Origin: Acidobacteria bacterium 28-9
GTDB taxonomy: Bacteria; Acidobacteriota; Blastocatellia; Pyrinomonadales; Pyrinomonadaceae
Length of the DNA: 64,000 nt
Assembly: GCA_002050355.1 (NCBI GenBank)
Contig: MWYY01000072.1
Span: forward strand, 1-64,000
Reading direction: 5' to 3'
A program made the translations under genes and the position numbers. Within the stretch, counting starts at the first letter, position 1. The number at the start of each line of letters is the position of its first letter. Below are positions 47,944 to 56,489 of this stretch, one piece after another. Below the pieces are notes generated by a model that saw nothing but the letters and a program-made list of their open reading frames with translations, was not told the origin of the DNA and did no database searches.

Positions 47944-47985
47944 AAAAAGACTAGCCGTCTCTAAATTGAGACAGCCGGTCTTTTT
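47944..47985. terminator. Imperfect hairpin with A- and T-runs
   Basis: AAAAAGACTAGCCGTCTC and GAGACAGCCGGTCTTTTT pair with two mismatches around a 6-base loop. The runs on both sides make a bidirectional terminator plausible. It separates the gene remnant from the recombinase fragment. Confidence 0.65.
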
Positions 47986-48113
47986 GATTTTCAGGCTCCC
48001 TAAAACTCCGCCCGCCGCCGCTAAAGCAATTCCATCTGTGAAGGAAAAAAAAATGTCAATCAATAACAAAATCCTATCGGACAAAATCACCGAGATAGTA
48101 GATTTGCTGACTC

Positions 48114-48776
48114 GTGAAAATCTTTTCTCTTGCGATAGACGACGAGATTATCGAAACCAATCCGTGTTCGAGAGTTAAACGGTTCCGGTTAAATAACGAG
48201 CGCGTTCGTTATTTAACGCACGCGGAAGAAGCCAGATTATTAAACGAATTGGCGGATTACCCGCTGCTGAAAAATATCGTAACGATGGCAATCTACACGG
48301 GATTCCGGCGCGGCGCGATTTTTCGGCTGAAATGGTCGGAAGTGGATTTCTCATTGCGAGTCGTCCGCACGCTTGATAAAAACGGGAAGCCGAAAGTCGT
48401 TCCGATGGCAAACAAGCTGTTTGAAATCCTCAAGAGCTTGCCGAAGGAAAATGAATTCGTTTTTCCGAGTCCGAAAACCGACTTACCGCTAACGGATGTC
48501 AAAAAGGGCTTTAAAATCGCGCGTGAAAACGCAGGGATAAAAAACTTTCGTTTTCACGATTTGCGGCACACGACGGCAACACGATTGGCGGAAAATGGAG
48601 TTGATGCTTTTACGATTGCCGAGATTTTGGGACACAGCGATTTGCGAATGACAAAGCGCTACACGCATTCGACGAGTAAATCGAAACGAAAGGCAATCGA
48701 CGGCTTGGAGGCGGCGAGCGAAAATTGTCCCAAATTTGTCCCAAATGAAAATAGGCAAGCTGATGGATTTGCCTAA
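48114..48776 (+). CDS. Tyrosine recombinase, N-terminally truncated
   Basis: 220 residues from a GTG; typical integrases have about 350-400. All catalytic residues are visible: Arg65 (TGFRRG), a Lys in the DKNGKPK beta-hairpin, His147 and Arg150 (HDLRH), His173 (LGHSD) and Tyr182 (RYTH). The N-terminal arm-binding and core-binding domains are missing: the frame enters at the family position FSLAIDDEIIETNPC, preceded by sequence of a different frame (MSINNKILSDKITEIVDL). The gene ends 15 bases before the 3' end of a tRNA-Ala gene, the usual place for an integrase. Confidence 0.85.
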   Translation: MKIFSLAIDDEIIETNPCSRVKRFRLNNERVRYLTHAEEARLLNELADYPLLKNIVTMAIYTGFRRGAIFRLKWSEVDFSLRVVRTLDKNGKPKVVPMANKLFEILKSLPKENEFVFPSPKTDLPLTDVKKGFKIARENAGIKNFRFHDLRHTTATRLAENGVDAFTIAEILGHSDLRMTKRYTHSTSKSKRKAIDGLEAASENCPKFVPNENRQADGFA

Positions 48777-48790
48777 GTTGTTGAAAACAT

Positions 48791-48867
48791 TGGTGGAGTA
48801 GAGGAGGGTCGAACTCCTGACCTCTGCATTGCGAACGCAGCGCTCTGCCAAACTGAGCTACTACCCC
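48791..48867 (-). tRNA. tRNA-Ala, anticodon CGC
   Basis: Full cloverleaf on the minus strand with encoded CCA (48791-48793). Acceptor GGGGTAG pairs with CTACTCC and contains the G3:U70 wobble pair that specifies alanine. D arm GCTC/GAGC, anticodon stem CTGCG/TGCAG with loop TTCGCAA (anticodon CGC), T arm AGGAG/CTCCT with TTCGACC. The 3' end faces the recombinase gene, so it is the probable attachment site. Confidence 0.97.
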
Positions 48868-49005
48868 ACGCGCGAGTGGCGAATTCGATAATAAAAATCT
48901 GGGGCAAAAGTGTCAAGTCAAATTTAATTTCAAGTCCTGAGTCTTAGATTTACCGTCAATTTTTCAATCCATCTTAAGACACTAAAATTTGGAACTTGAT
49001 ACTTT

Positions 49006-49260
49006 TTATTGCACCGTTCCCGGCAGCAGCGAGCCTTTCGGGTCGTAGGCGAATGCATATCCGCTCTCGATTTTTCCGATTATACCGTGAAATTGAATGT
49101 CGTCCTTGTCTAAAACGACGACGACATCGCCGGCGCTATAACGCGCATCGTCAATCGGGAATTTTATCATCGTGGCATTGCCGTTTTCCTGATTAACGGT
49201 TTCGTAATCAAAATTGTCGGCGTTAAAACTGATTGTTTGACAAAAACTTACTTCTGACAT
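49006..49260 (-). CDS. Small uncharacterised protein
   Basis: 84 residues: MSEVSFCQTISFNADNFDYE, a beta-rich middle with YSAGDVVVVLDKDDIQFHGI and the end SGYAFAYDPKGSLLPGTVQ. The G-D-V-V-V pattern resembles a small beta-barrel such as those found in Hfq-like or OB-type folds, but I do not recognise a family. GAGGAG (9 bases before the ATG) supports the start. Confidence 0.6.
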   Translation of the reverse strand: MSEVSFCQTISFNADNFDYETVNQENGNATMIKFPIDDARYSAGDVVVVLDKDDIQFHGIIGKIESGYAFAYDPKGSLLPGTVQ

Positions 49261-49395
49261 TTTTTCTCCTCGGATTTAGCTATGCACAAACTTGGACGGA
49301 ATGTTGAAAAGTGAAAAGGCAGAAAAGTTATTCGGCATTACTCAAAATTTTTCGCATTTTTGCTTTTTCATTGGGTGTTTGTTAGCGGCTTAATC

Positions 49396-50598
49396 TTACC
49401 TTTTTAGAAGTGCAAAGTCCAAAGTCACCGCATCGTGGTCTGAGAGCGGCAAACTTTCAGCGTCGAATAGATTACCGATTGTTTGCGGTTTTCCCCGAAC
49501 CTCAATTCCTTTTCCCGCAAACCAATCGAGACGCGCCGAGACTCGTCCGCCGACTTGTTTTGCAGCCCAAAAGATAAACGGAAAACACCAGCGCGGCACC
49601 CAGTCGCTCAGATTTGTGTTGTAGGCGGCGTTTTCCATATCGTAATGCAGAGTTCCGACGCCGATTTCGTTTAAGTTTTTGTAATCGAAACCGCGTCGCT
49701 CGATTTCATTGAACAAACCCTTTTCAAAATAACGGTCTGGATGCGGGTAATGATTTCTGACGACTGATTTGACTCCCATCAGAACGCGACGAAAATAACC
49801 GGCAATCGCGCGATTTGCGCTTTGCGCATTGTAAGTCGTCGTGTTCCAATCGCCGCCGATGACAGTCGGAAGGTTAGGCAAGGTTTCCAGATGGTCAAGC
49901 ACAATTTTCATTTGACGGTGCCGGTGCGCGCGCGACGAATGCGCGTCGAGATGAACGGTTACGGCGCGAAAATCACCAGCCGCCGGATGTGCGATGTCGG
50001 CAATCAAAGCGCGAAGATATCCGAGCCGTTTTTCCTTGCCGAGCATTTTGTCCTTACCGTTCGGAAGCGCAACTGCTTGGGCGTTTTTTATCGGAAAGCG
50101 CGAAAATATCGCCAAACCGTGAAGTGATTTCGTATTCTCGTCCGCGACCTGCGATTCAACGCCACTTCCCTTTTGCAAAGCGATATAAACCGGCGCAAAA
50201 GCGTAATTTAAGTTTAATTCTTTCGCCAAATCCCGCGCGACAAAACGATTTCCACTGCGCGCCATTCCGTAATCGAGTTCGGTCAAAAGCAGCAAATCTC
50301 TCTGCTTTAATTGCTCGTGATTTTTGAACGCTTCAATAATTCCGTCAAAACGATTTCCGCGTTCGACATTCCACGCCAGAGCGCGAATCGTTTCTGATTT
50401 CTCAAAAACTTCTGGCGCAAAATCTTCCTGCACGACCGCGTTTAAAATTCTTTCGACTTGCGATTTGATTTTTTGATAAACGACGGATTTTTTGAGCTCT
50501 GCACTTGATTTAAATTTGAGAAGTTCGGGGAAATATTTTTCTAAATCGTGGTCTAAAATCGCGGGTGAATTTGTTCGTAAAGAAGTCTCGGCATTCAT
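49396..50598 (-). CDS. Endonuclease/exonuclease/phosphatase-family protein
   Basis: 400 residues from the ATG at 50598; an in-frame TTG at 50622 is less likely. The DNase I-like fold is marked by LAWNVERGNRFDGI (metal-binding Asn and Glu), LLLTELDYGMARSG, VTVHLDAHSSRAHR, VIGGDWNTTTYNAQ (Asp and Asn of the active site) and LPLSDHDAVTLDF (catalytic Asp-His). An N-terminal extension of about 60 residues is predicted helical. Substrate (nucleic acid, phospholipid or sugar phosphate) cannot be decided. Confidence 0.88.
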   Translation of the reverse strand: MNAETSLRTNSPAILDHDLEKYFPELLKFKSSAELKKSVVYQKIKSQVERILNAVVQEDFAPEVFEKSETIRALAWNVERGNRFDGIIEAFKNHEQLKQRDLLLLTELDYGMARSGNRFVARDLAKELNLNYAFAPVYIALQKGSGVESQVADENTKSLHGLAIFSRFPIKNAQAVALPNGKDKMLGKEKRLGYLRALIADIAHPAAGDFRAVTVHLDAHSSRAHRHRQMKIVLDHLETLPNLPTVIGGDWNTTTYNAQSANRAIAGYFRRVLMGVKSVVRNHYPHPDRYFEKGLFNEIERRGFDYKNLNEIGVGTLHYDMENAAYNTNLSDWVPRWCFPFIFWAAKQVGGRVSARLDWFAGKGIEVRGKPQTIGNLFDAESLPLSDHDAVTLDFALLKR

Positions 50599-50725
50599 AA
50601 AAGACGTAAGTTTAAAGGACAAGTGGTTAAAAAGAAAACGGTGCGAAAAAAGTTCGTCGAGAAAGCTCTCATTAAAAAATTTATTTTGACGATTTTTATT
50701 GATATTTTAACGCATTTTTTGTCAT

Positions 50726-50989
50726 TTAAGTATTGCGATTTTTAAAAATTTTCACCATAAAAACCAGCATACAAATTAAAAATGCTAAGGCGAGAAATGC
50801 GGCAACCGCCAAAAGTATAAGCATCAGGAAAGCCGAAACCATATCGCCTTCGCCCGATGTATTTGCCGACGGCGGCGTATTGACGGCAGAATTATAAAGA
50901 TACCGGACTAAAAACAAAAACCATCCTGCCAGCAAAAGTTCAACGATTGCGGCAACGAGCCATCTTTTCTCACTCTTTCCTATTTTCAC
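50726..50989 (-). CDS. Two-helix membrane protein, unknown
   Basis: 87 residues with membrane helices at about 9-29 and 50-80, joined by a loop NSAVNTPPSANTSGEGD. Basic ends on both sides. No family recognised. It lies downstream of the ATP-grasp gene, about 30 bases away. Confidence 0.5.
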   Translation of the reverse strand: MKIGKSEKRWLVAAIVELLLAGWFLFLVRYLYNSAVNTPPSANTSGEGDMVSAFLMLILLAVAAFLALAFLICMLVFMVKIFKNRNT

Positions 50990-51019
50990 AAATTTTCACA
51001 AACTTTCACAAAATAAATT

Positions 51020-52231
51020 TCAGTCGTCGTATCTCTCTTTAGTCGGCGCGACGGCGAGAAAATCGCGCGTAATTTTCTCGGTATAAACCTTGAGTAATTC
51101 TTCGATTCTCTCGTATTTTTGCGAATGAAAAATTAGCCCGACGTGCTTAGGTTTCGAGACGCGACGGACGATTTCTGCATCGGTGTAATGTGATGTGTCG
51201 GGCTTGTCTTCATTTGCTAAACAGAGCGCGATTCCGGCGTAATCGCAGCGTATTTTCGGCGGCTTGTATGGATTCGCTTTGTCCGAGATTTCCAGCTTCG
51301 CCCATTCGCGCCAGAGATTAAAACCGCTCGCCTGTTCCAAAACATCGGCGATATACGCGCCGCCGACGCGCGCCGCAACTTCCAATAAATAAAATTTTCC
51401 CGTCTCGGCGCATTGCAAAAATTCGACATGCGCCACTCCGCGCTCGTATTCAAAGCCTTTTAGAAGCTGCTTATTTAACTTTTCCAATTCTCTGCGTTCT
51501 TTCGATTTGTGCGGCAAAACAAAAGTCGTAAAGACGCCGCCGGCGTGGGAAACTTTCATCGGCGTCGTACCGTAGCGGCTTACGCCCGAAGCGACGACTT
51601 TGCCGCCTTCGACAACCGAATCAACGTGAAAAACTGCGCCTTCGACAAATCGTTCAATCAAAAACTGCGACGGATGGTCGCGCCAGGTGTGCCGCGCGTC
51701 GAGTTCGATTAAGGTTTGCCAAATCTCTTCTTTCGTCCGACATTTGCGAATGCCGAAAGCGTTGACTTCCGTGCGCGGTTTGATAATCCAGGGCGCGGGA
51801 ACACAGTCTAAAAATTCGTTTATCTCGTCGGGGCGAAACGCGCCGGTAAATTCGGGACACGGCACGCCTAATTTCGCAGCCATATTCCGCATTCGCAATT
51901 TGTCCCGAAAGCGGAGCGCGAAAGAATTTCCGATGCCTTCGATTTGAAGATGCTCGCGCGCTTTTGCCGCCGTCAAAACGTCGAATTCGTCAATGCCGAC
52001 GACGCGGTTGATTTTCCTTGTTCCGGTAATGTTCGTTACGGCGCGCGCGTAATCTTCTGTTTTGGCGTCGTTTTTAACGGTTCTCACTTCACTCAAACTC
52101 GTCCAAGACCAATGCGAATCGAGCAATTTTTCGCGCGTTATGAGCGTTACGCGCCAACCGGCATCGTAACATTCCTCGAAAAAATCATTTCCTTTGTGTT
52201 CGCTGGCGATGCAAACAATGTGTTTTTTCAT
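51020..52231 (-). CDS. ATP-grasp family ligase
   Basis: 403 residues from the ATG at 52231 (MKKHIVCIASEHKGND). Pre-ATP-grasp Rossmann-like part (1-90), then the ATP-grasp fold: APWIIKPRTEVNAFGIRKC (nucleotide-binding Lys), FLIERFVEGAVFHVDSVVEG, HVEFLQCAETGKFYLLEVAARVGGAY (metal-binding Glu/Asn-type motif). Such enzymes join a carboxylate to an amine or thiol at the cost of ATP. The start at 52231 has AAGGA too close to be ideal, but it gives the normal N-terminus. Substrate unknown. Confidence 0.88.
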   Translation of the reverse strand: MKKHIVCIASEHKGNDFFEECYDAGWRVTLITREKLLDSHWSWTSLSEVRTVKNDAKTEDYARAVTNITGTRKINRVVGIDEFDVLTAAKAREHLQIEGIGNSFALRFRDKLRMRNMAAKLGVPCPEFTGAFRPDEINEFLDCVPAPWIIKPRTEVNAFGIRKCRTKEEIWQTLIELDARHTWRDHPSQFLIERFVEGAVFHVDSVVEGGKVVASGVSRYGTTPMKVSHAGGVFTTFVLPHKSKERRELEKLNKQLLKGFEYERGVAHVEFLQCAETGKFYLLEVAARVGGAYIADVLEQASGFNLWREWAKLEISDKANPYKPPKIRCDYAGIALCLANEDKPDTSHYTDAEIVRRVSKPKHVGLIFHSQKYERIEELLKVYTEKITRDFLAVAPTKERYDD

Positions 52232-52362
52232 ATCCTTATTTTGTTTTGTTCGAAAAAGAATGGCACAATTTAACGGTAAAAACAACGAAACTTGTTTGTT
52301 TCGGAATTAACAAAAGACGAGTAAACTTGCCAATCAGATGATTTGGAAATTGGAGTAATAAA

Positions 52363-53061
52363 ATGGGCGAAATAAATTTGGCGGAATTAGTCAGTCAACT
52401 GATAATTTTTATGGTCGTTCTTCTGCTGGCGATTTCGGCACACGAAGCCGCGCACGCCTGGATGTCGCACAAATACGGCGACGACACGGCGTTTATGCTC
52501 GGGCGTGTAACCTTAAATCCGGTCGCGCATACCGACCCGATTGGAACGCTTCTGATACCGATTGTCAGTTTCATTTTCGGCGCAATCGGCGGCGCTTTGG
52601 GCGCGATTCCGCTTATCGGCTGGGGCAAACCGACGCCGGTCAACCCGCGCAAATGGACGAATTTCAAAACCGCCAACGTAATGGTTTCCATCGCCGGAAT
52701 CCTGGCAAATCTTTTTATCGCCGTCGTCAGTTTTCTGATTTTCAAAACGTTAATCGAGTTCGGCGTCTTCGCAAGCGAAACTTTTCGAGATGGCATCGGC
52801 AAGCCGATTATAACTTTGTTTATGAATTTGATTTTTCTGAACGTTTCTCTGGCAATTTTTAATTTACTGCCGTTTCCGCCGCTCGACGGCAGCAAGGTTC
52901 TGGCGACGTTTCTTCCCGAAAGCGCTCAACCGGCGCTGGCTTTTCTTGAGCAATACGGATTTTTGATTTTGATGGCGCTGCTTTATATGGGCGTTATCAG
53001 CGTTGTGATGCGCCCGGTTTTTCAATTTGTAAATTATCTTCTTGTAACTCCCTGGTTATAG
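52363..53061 (+). CDS. Site-2 protease family (M50) membrane protease
   Basis: 232 residues, several membrane helices. Zinc-binding HEAAH at 27-31 in helix 1 and the third ligand in FPPLDGSKVL. The compact form without PDZ domains is typical of the SpoIVFB/YwhC-like family next to trpS in many bacteria. The trpS start is 4 bases past the stop, so an operon is likely. Confidence 0.92.
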   Translation: MGEINLAELVSQLIIFMVVLLLAISAHEAAHAWMSHKYGDDTAFMLGRVTLNPVAHTDPIGTLLIPIVSFIFGAIGGALGAIPLIGWGKPTPVNPRKWTNFKTANVMVSIAGILANLFIAVVSFLIFKTLIEFGVFASETFRDGIGKPIITLFMNLIFLNVSLAIFNLLPFPPLDGSKVLATFLPESAQPALAFLEQYGFLILMALLYMGVISVVMRPVFQFVNYLLVTPWL

Positions 53062-53065
53062 TTTT

Positions 53066-54052
53066 ATGAAAAAACGCATTTTCAGCGGCGCGCAGCCAAC
53101 CGGAAATCTGCACATCGGAAACTACTTAGGCGCACTAAAAAATTGGGTTGCGCTGCAAAACGAATATGAGAGTTTTTTCTGCATCGTCAATCTGCACGCC
53201 GTAACCGTAGCGCAAGAGCCGAAAGTTTTGCGGCAAAAGACTTTAGATTTAGCGCGTATTTACCTGGCTTCGGGCATTGACCCGCAAATCTCAACCGTTT
53301 ATGTTCAATCCGACGTTTCAGAACACAGCGAACTTGCCTGGATTTTAAATTGCGTGGCGCGTATCGGCGAGCTTGAACGAATGACGCAATTCAAAGATAA
53401 ATCTCGCGTTCGCGGTGAAAACGTTTCCGCCGGATTGCTCGTCTATCCGACTCTGATGGCATCCGACATATTGCTTTACAAAACCGATTTGGTTCCCGTC
53501 GGACACGACCAGAAGCAGCATCTTGAAATAACACGTGACTTGGCGACACGCTTTAACCGCGATTACGGCGAGACGTTCAAAATCCCTGATGCATTTATTT
53601 CGCCGACGGGCGCGAAAATTTTATCGCTCGCCGACGCAGCGAAAAAAATGTCGAAATCAGACGAAAACTTAAATGGCTCGATATTTTTATTGGATGATGC
53701 CGACATTATACAGAAAAAAATAAAACGCGCCGTAACCGATTCGGGAACCAACATAAAATTTGATGAATCACGTCCGGCAATCAATAATTTGTTGACGATT
53801 TACCAATTGCTTACCGGCAAAACTGCCGAAGAATGCGAAGCGAATTTCGCGGGTAAAGGCTACGGAAATTTGAAATCGGAACTCGCCGAAACGGTCGTCG
53901 AATTCTTAAGACCGTTTCAAGAGCGCGTCAAACAAATTGACGACGGAGAACTGGAAAAAATCTTGAAAACCGGCGCGGAAAAAGCACGCTCGATTGCGCG
54001 GGAAACTTTAAAAACCGTTTATGAGCGAATGGGAATCGTCGGCGCGCGATGA
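53066..54052 (+). CDS. trpS: Tryptophanyl-tRNA synthetase
   Basis: 328 residues, the usual length. Class I signatures: PTGNLHIGNYLGA (HIGH-type) and KMSKSDEN (KMSKS), plus VGHDQKQHLEITRDLATRFN. It charges tRNA-Trp. The stop codon overlaps the ATG of the hicA-like remnant (ATGA), an arrangement inherited from a coupled gene. Confidence 0.97.
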   Translation: MKKRIFSGAQPTGNLHIGNYLGALKNWVALQNEYESFFCIVNLHAVTVAQEPKVLRQKTLDLARIYLASGIDPQISTVYVQSDVSEHSELAWILNCVARIGELERMTQFKDKSRVRGENVSAGLLVYPTLMASDILLYKTDLVPVGHDQKQHLEITRDLATRFNRDYGETFKIPDAFISPTGAKILSLADAAKKMSKSDENLNGSIFLLDDADIIQKKIKRAVTDSGTNIKFDESRPAINNLLTIYQLLTGKTAEECEANFAGKGYGNLKSELAETVVEFLRPFQERVKQIDDGELEKILKTGAEKARSIARETLKTVYERMGIVGAR

Positions 54053-54236
54053 AAATTAAAGATATTGTTAAAATCATTGAAAAAGACGGCTGGATTTTGA
54101 ATAGGACGCGCGGCGCAGTCATCGTCTGTATAAACATTCGACAAAGCGCGGAACGGTTACGATTGCCGGACACGGCGGCGACGAACTTCACCCGAAAACC
54201 GAACGTAGTATTTTAATTCAAGCAGGATTAAAATAG
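54049..54236 (+). pseudogene. Frameshifted HicA-like toxin
   Basis: From ATG 54049 the product begins MKIKDIVKIIEKDGWILNRTRG, a HicA start. Family sequence then continues in another frame: SHRLYKHSTKRGTVTIAGHG and ELHPKTERSILIQAGLK, ending at TAG 54234-54236. Two extra bases after CGCGGC account for the shift. The original frame runs to a TAA within the gene. The mRNA-cleaving toxin is thus inactive unless the frame is corrected. Confidence 0.8.
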
Positions 54237-54246
54237 TTTGGAGATT

Positions 54247-54335
54247 ATGAAAAAGGCAGCAAAATATTTAGTCGTAATCGAAAAGGGCGCAAACAATTAC
54301 TCAACATCGAAATCCCCGAATCCGTTTTAGCTTAA
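54247..54335 (+). pseudogene. Internally deleted HicB-like antitoxin
   Basis: ATG 54247 gives MKKAAKYLVVIEKGANNYS, the HicB start, and soon stops at TAG 54328-54330. A C-terminal piece, NIEIPESVLA, follows in another frame up to TAA 54333-54335. The large central part of HicB, normally about 40-80 residues, is missing. Together with the broken hicA this is a decayed toxin-antitoxin pair. Confidence 0.65.
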
Positions 54336-54340
54336 AAATT

Positions 54341-54703
54341 ATGTCAGACAAAATTATCGTTTATGAAAAGCCCACTTGAACGACCTGTCGCAATTTGGCG
54401 CAGTTGTTTCGTGAAAACAACATAGAACATGAAAGAATAAATTATTTCGCCGAAGAATTGACCGAAGAAAAACTCCGCCGTCTATTGAAAAAACTCGAAC
54501 TCACGCCATTTGAAATTCTGCGAAAGAAGGAAACGATTGTTCAAGAATTGAATTTGTCTAAAGAGACCGAGCCGGACGAAATTATAAAATTTATTGTCGA
54601 GCATCCGAGTTTGCTGCAACGTCCGATTGTAGAACTCGGCGATAAAGCCGTTATTGCCAGACCGATTGAAAAAGCGATGGATTTGATAAATTCGGGAGAA
54701 TAA
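54341..54703 (+). CDS. ArsC/Spx-like protein with in-frame TGA at the CxxC position
   Basis: ATG 54341 gives MSDKIIVYEKPT, then TGA (54377-54379, codon 13), then TTCRNLAQLFRENNIEHERI and an intact ArsC/Spx-like thioredoxin fold to 54703 (LTPFEILRKKE, LLQRPIVELGDKAVIARP). In this family the active site is CxxC; TGA sits exactly at the first cysteine, giving UTTC if read as selenocysteine. The downstream 108 codons are undamaged. A hairpin right after the TGA (54379-54384 with 54403-54408, inner stems and a 6-base loop) is compatible with, but not a textbook, bacterial SECIS. Alternatives: one nonsense mutation in a recent pseudogene, or start at an internal codon losing the active site. Confidence 0.75.
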
Positions 54704-54711
54704 TACTTAAG

Positions 54712-55044
54712 ATGTCAGAAATTGCAAAGACTCCAAAGCCGCCGTATTACTCGGTAATTTTCACTTCAATCCGAGTCGAAGGCGAAGAAAACAGCTACAA
54801 CGAAATGGCGCAGCGAATGGCTGAACTCTCCGCGCAGCAAAAAGGTTTTCTCGGAATGGAACACGCCCGCAGCGAAGGTTTGGGAATCACAATTTGCTAC
54901 TGGGAAACTCTGGAAGCGATTGCCGACTGGCGCGAAAACGTCGAACACAAAATCGCGCAAATTAAAGGTTACGAAACGTTTTACAAAACATTTGCGACAA
55001 GAATTTGCCGCGTTGAAAGAGATAATGTTTTTGAACGAGAGTAA
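54712..55044 (+). CDS. ABM-domain (antibiotic biosynthesis monooxygenase-like) protein
   Basis: 110 residues. Ferredoxin-like alpha+beta fold with YYSVIFTSIRVEGEENSYNE, QKGFLGMEHARSE and ITICYWETLEAIADWRENVEH, typical of the YgiN/ABM superfamily, whose members act on quinones, heme or aromatic substrates. It starts 8 bases after the ArsC-like gene and may be co-transcribed with it and scpA. The substrate is unknown. Confidence 0.85.
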   Translation: MSEIAKTPKPPYYSVIFTSIRVEGEENSYNEMAQRMAELSAQQKGFLGMEHARSEGLGITICYWETLEAIADWRENVEHKIAQIKGYETFYKTFATRICRVERDNVFERE

Positions 55045-55071
55045 TTTTTTACAAACAGCAGTTTGCTGAAT

Positions 55072-55845
55072 ATGGAACAGTCGACCGAACAATTGACATT
55101 TGATTTCTTCACCGAAAAGCCGCACATTGTCGCGACTTCTTCGACGGATGAAATCAACCTCGAACTCGGCGCATTTGCCGGACCGCTCGACCTTCTTCTT
55201 TTTTTAATCAAACAGGAACAGGCGAATATTTTCGATATTCCGATTGCGCGCATTGCGAACGAATATTTGAAATACATTCGATTGATGAAAAGTCTAGACA
55301 TTGCTCTGGCAGGCGATTTGCTTGTTATGGCGGCGACTTTGATTGAAATAAAATCGAAAATGCTTCTGCCGCGCGAGATTTCTGATGAGACGGAAGAAGG
55401 TATTGAAGACCCGCGCCGGGAACTTGTTGACCGTCTGCTCGAATACGAACGATTTAAATCGGCGGCGCAGATGCTCTACACTCGCTCGACTATCGAGCAG
55501 GCGGTTTTCCCGCGCGGGCAAATCGAAACGGACGAAAACAACACGGAAGTAAACGTCTCGGTTTTCGATTTGCTCAATGTTTTCCAAAAAATCATCGCAC
55601 GCCAAACCGAAGAAATTCAGATAGAAATCCAGCGCGAGGAGATGTCTCTATCGGAAATGATAAAAAACCTGAAACGGCGTATCCTACAAACTAAACAGTT
55701 AAATTTGCTTGAATTTTTTCGGGAAATGCAAAGTAAAACCGAACTCGTTCTGGCATTTATCGCTGTTCTGGAAATCGTCCGCACCGAAAGCGTAAAACTG
55801 CTGCAAGATAAAACCTTCGGTGTAATTATTTTAAGTAAAGTTTAA
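55072..55845 (+). CDS. scpA: Segregation and condensation protein A
   Basis: 257 residues from the ATG at 55072. The kleisin signature FAGPLDLLLFLIKQEQANIF and IPIARIANEYLKYI are followed by MAATLIEIKSKMLLPRE. ScpA bridges the SMC heads together with ScpB to organise the chromosome. scpB follows after about 85 bases that include a short 7-bp periodic repeat. Confidence 0.94.
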   Translation: MEQSTEQLTFDFFTEKPHIVATSSTDEINLELGAFAGPLDLLLFLIKQEQANIFDIPIARIANEYLKYIRLMKSLDIALAGDLLVMAATLIEIKSKMLLPREISDETEEGIEDPRRELVDRLLEYERFKSAAQMLYTRSTIEQAVFPRGQIETDENNTEVNVSVFDLLNVFQKIIARQTEEIQIEIQREEMSLSEMIKNLKRRILQTKQLNLLEFFREMQSKTELVLAFIAVLEIVRTESVKLLQDKTFGVIILSKV

Positions 55846-55856
55846 CCGCAGAGAAC

Positions 55857-55880
55857 TAATAAATGATGAATGGTGAATGA
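55857..55880 (+). repeat. Seven-bp periodic repeat before scpB
   Basis: AATAAATGATGAATGGTGAATGA-like sequence with AATGATG and AATGGTG units, directly upstream of the discarded ATG at 55877. The same unit type flanks the four-helix-bundle gene. Confidence 0.5.
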
Positions 55881-55930
55881 AAAACAAATTCCGCATTTAT
55901 CATTCTGAAAGTCTCTGTGGCGAAAAATTT

Positions 55931-56488
55931 ATGGATTCAGAAATTGAGGAAAAAAAAGCGCGAAGCATTGCCGAACTCGTTTCAATAATCGAAGCCTTGA
56001 TTTTCGTTGCCGACGAGCCTTTAAGCATCAAAATCTTGGCTGACGTATTAGAAGAAGAAAAGGAAATTATTCAATCTGCAATCGAAGAATTGTCAAAAGA
56101 ATATGAAGAGCGCGATGGCGGTTTGCAGTTGCGGGAAATCGCCGGCGGCTGGCAAATCTCTACGCGCACCAAGTTTCACGCGGAAATTCGCGCGTTTCTA
56201 AAAACTCGCCCATCGGCAAAACTGTCGCTCGCCGCGCTGGAAACACTCGCCGTTATCGCATACAAACAACCGGCAACCGTGCCGGAAATTTTAGAAATTC
56301 GCGGCGTCCAATCGGCTTCGGCAATCAAAACTCTGCTCGACAAACGCCTGATTGTAGCCCGCGGCAGAAAGGAAACCGTCGGGCGACCGATGCAATACGG
56401 CACGTCGAAAGATTTTCTGATACAGTTTGGTCTAAAGGATTTGTCGGAGTTACCGTCAATCGAAGATTTCGAGGACCTTGTTCATTGA
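55931..56488 (+). CDS. scpB: Segregation and condensation protein B
   Basis: 185 residues from the ATG at 55931; an upstream in-frame ATG at 55877 would add residues without family character. Winged-helix repeats: IIEALIFVADEPLSIKILAD, KLSLAALETLAVIAYKQPAT (the ScpB hallmark) and VGRPMQYGTSKDFLIQFGL. It acts as a dimer with ScpA. The stop is followed 2 bases later by the left arm of a 27-bp inverted repeat. Confidence 0.94.
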   Translation: MDSEIEEKKARSIAELVSIIEALIFVADEPLSIKILADVLEEEKEIIQSAIEELSKEYEERDGGLQLREIAGGWQISTRTKFHAEIRAFLKTRPSAKLSLAALETLAVIAYKQPATVPEILEIRGVQSASAIKTLLDKRLIVARGRKETVGRPMQYGTSKDFLIQFGLKDLSELPSIEDFEDLVH

Positions 56489-56489
56489 A

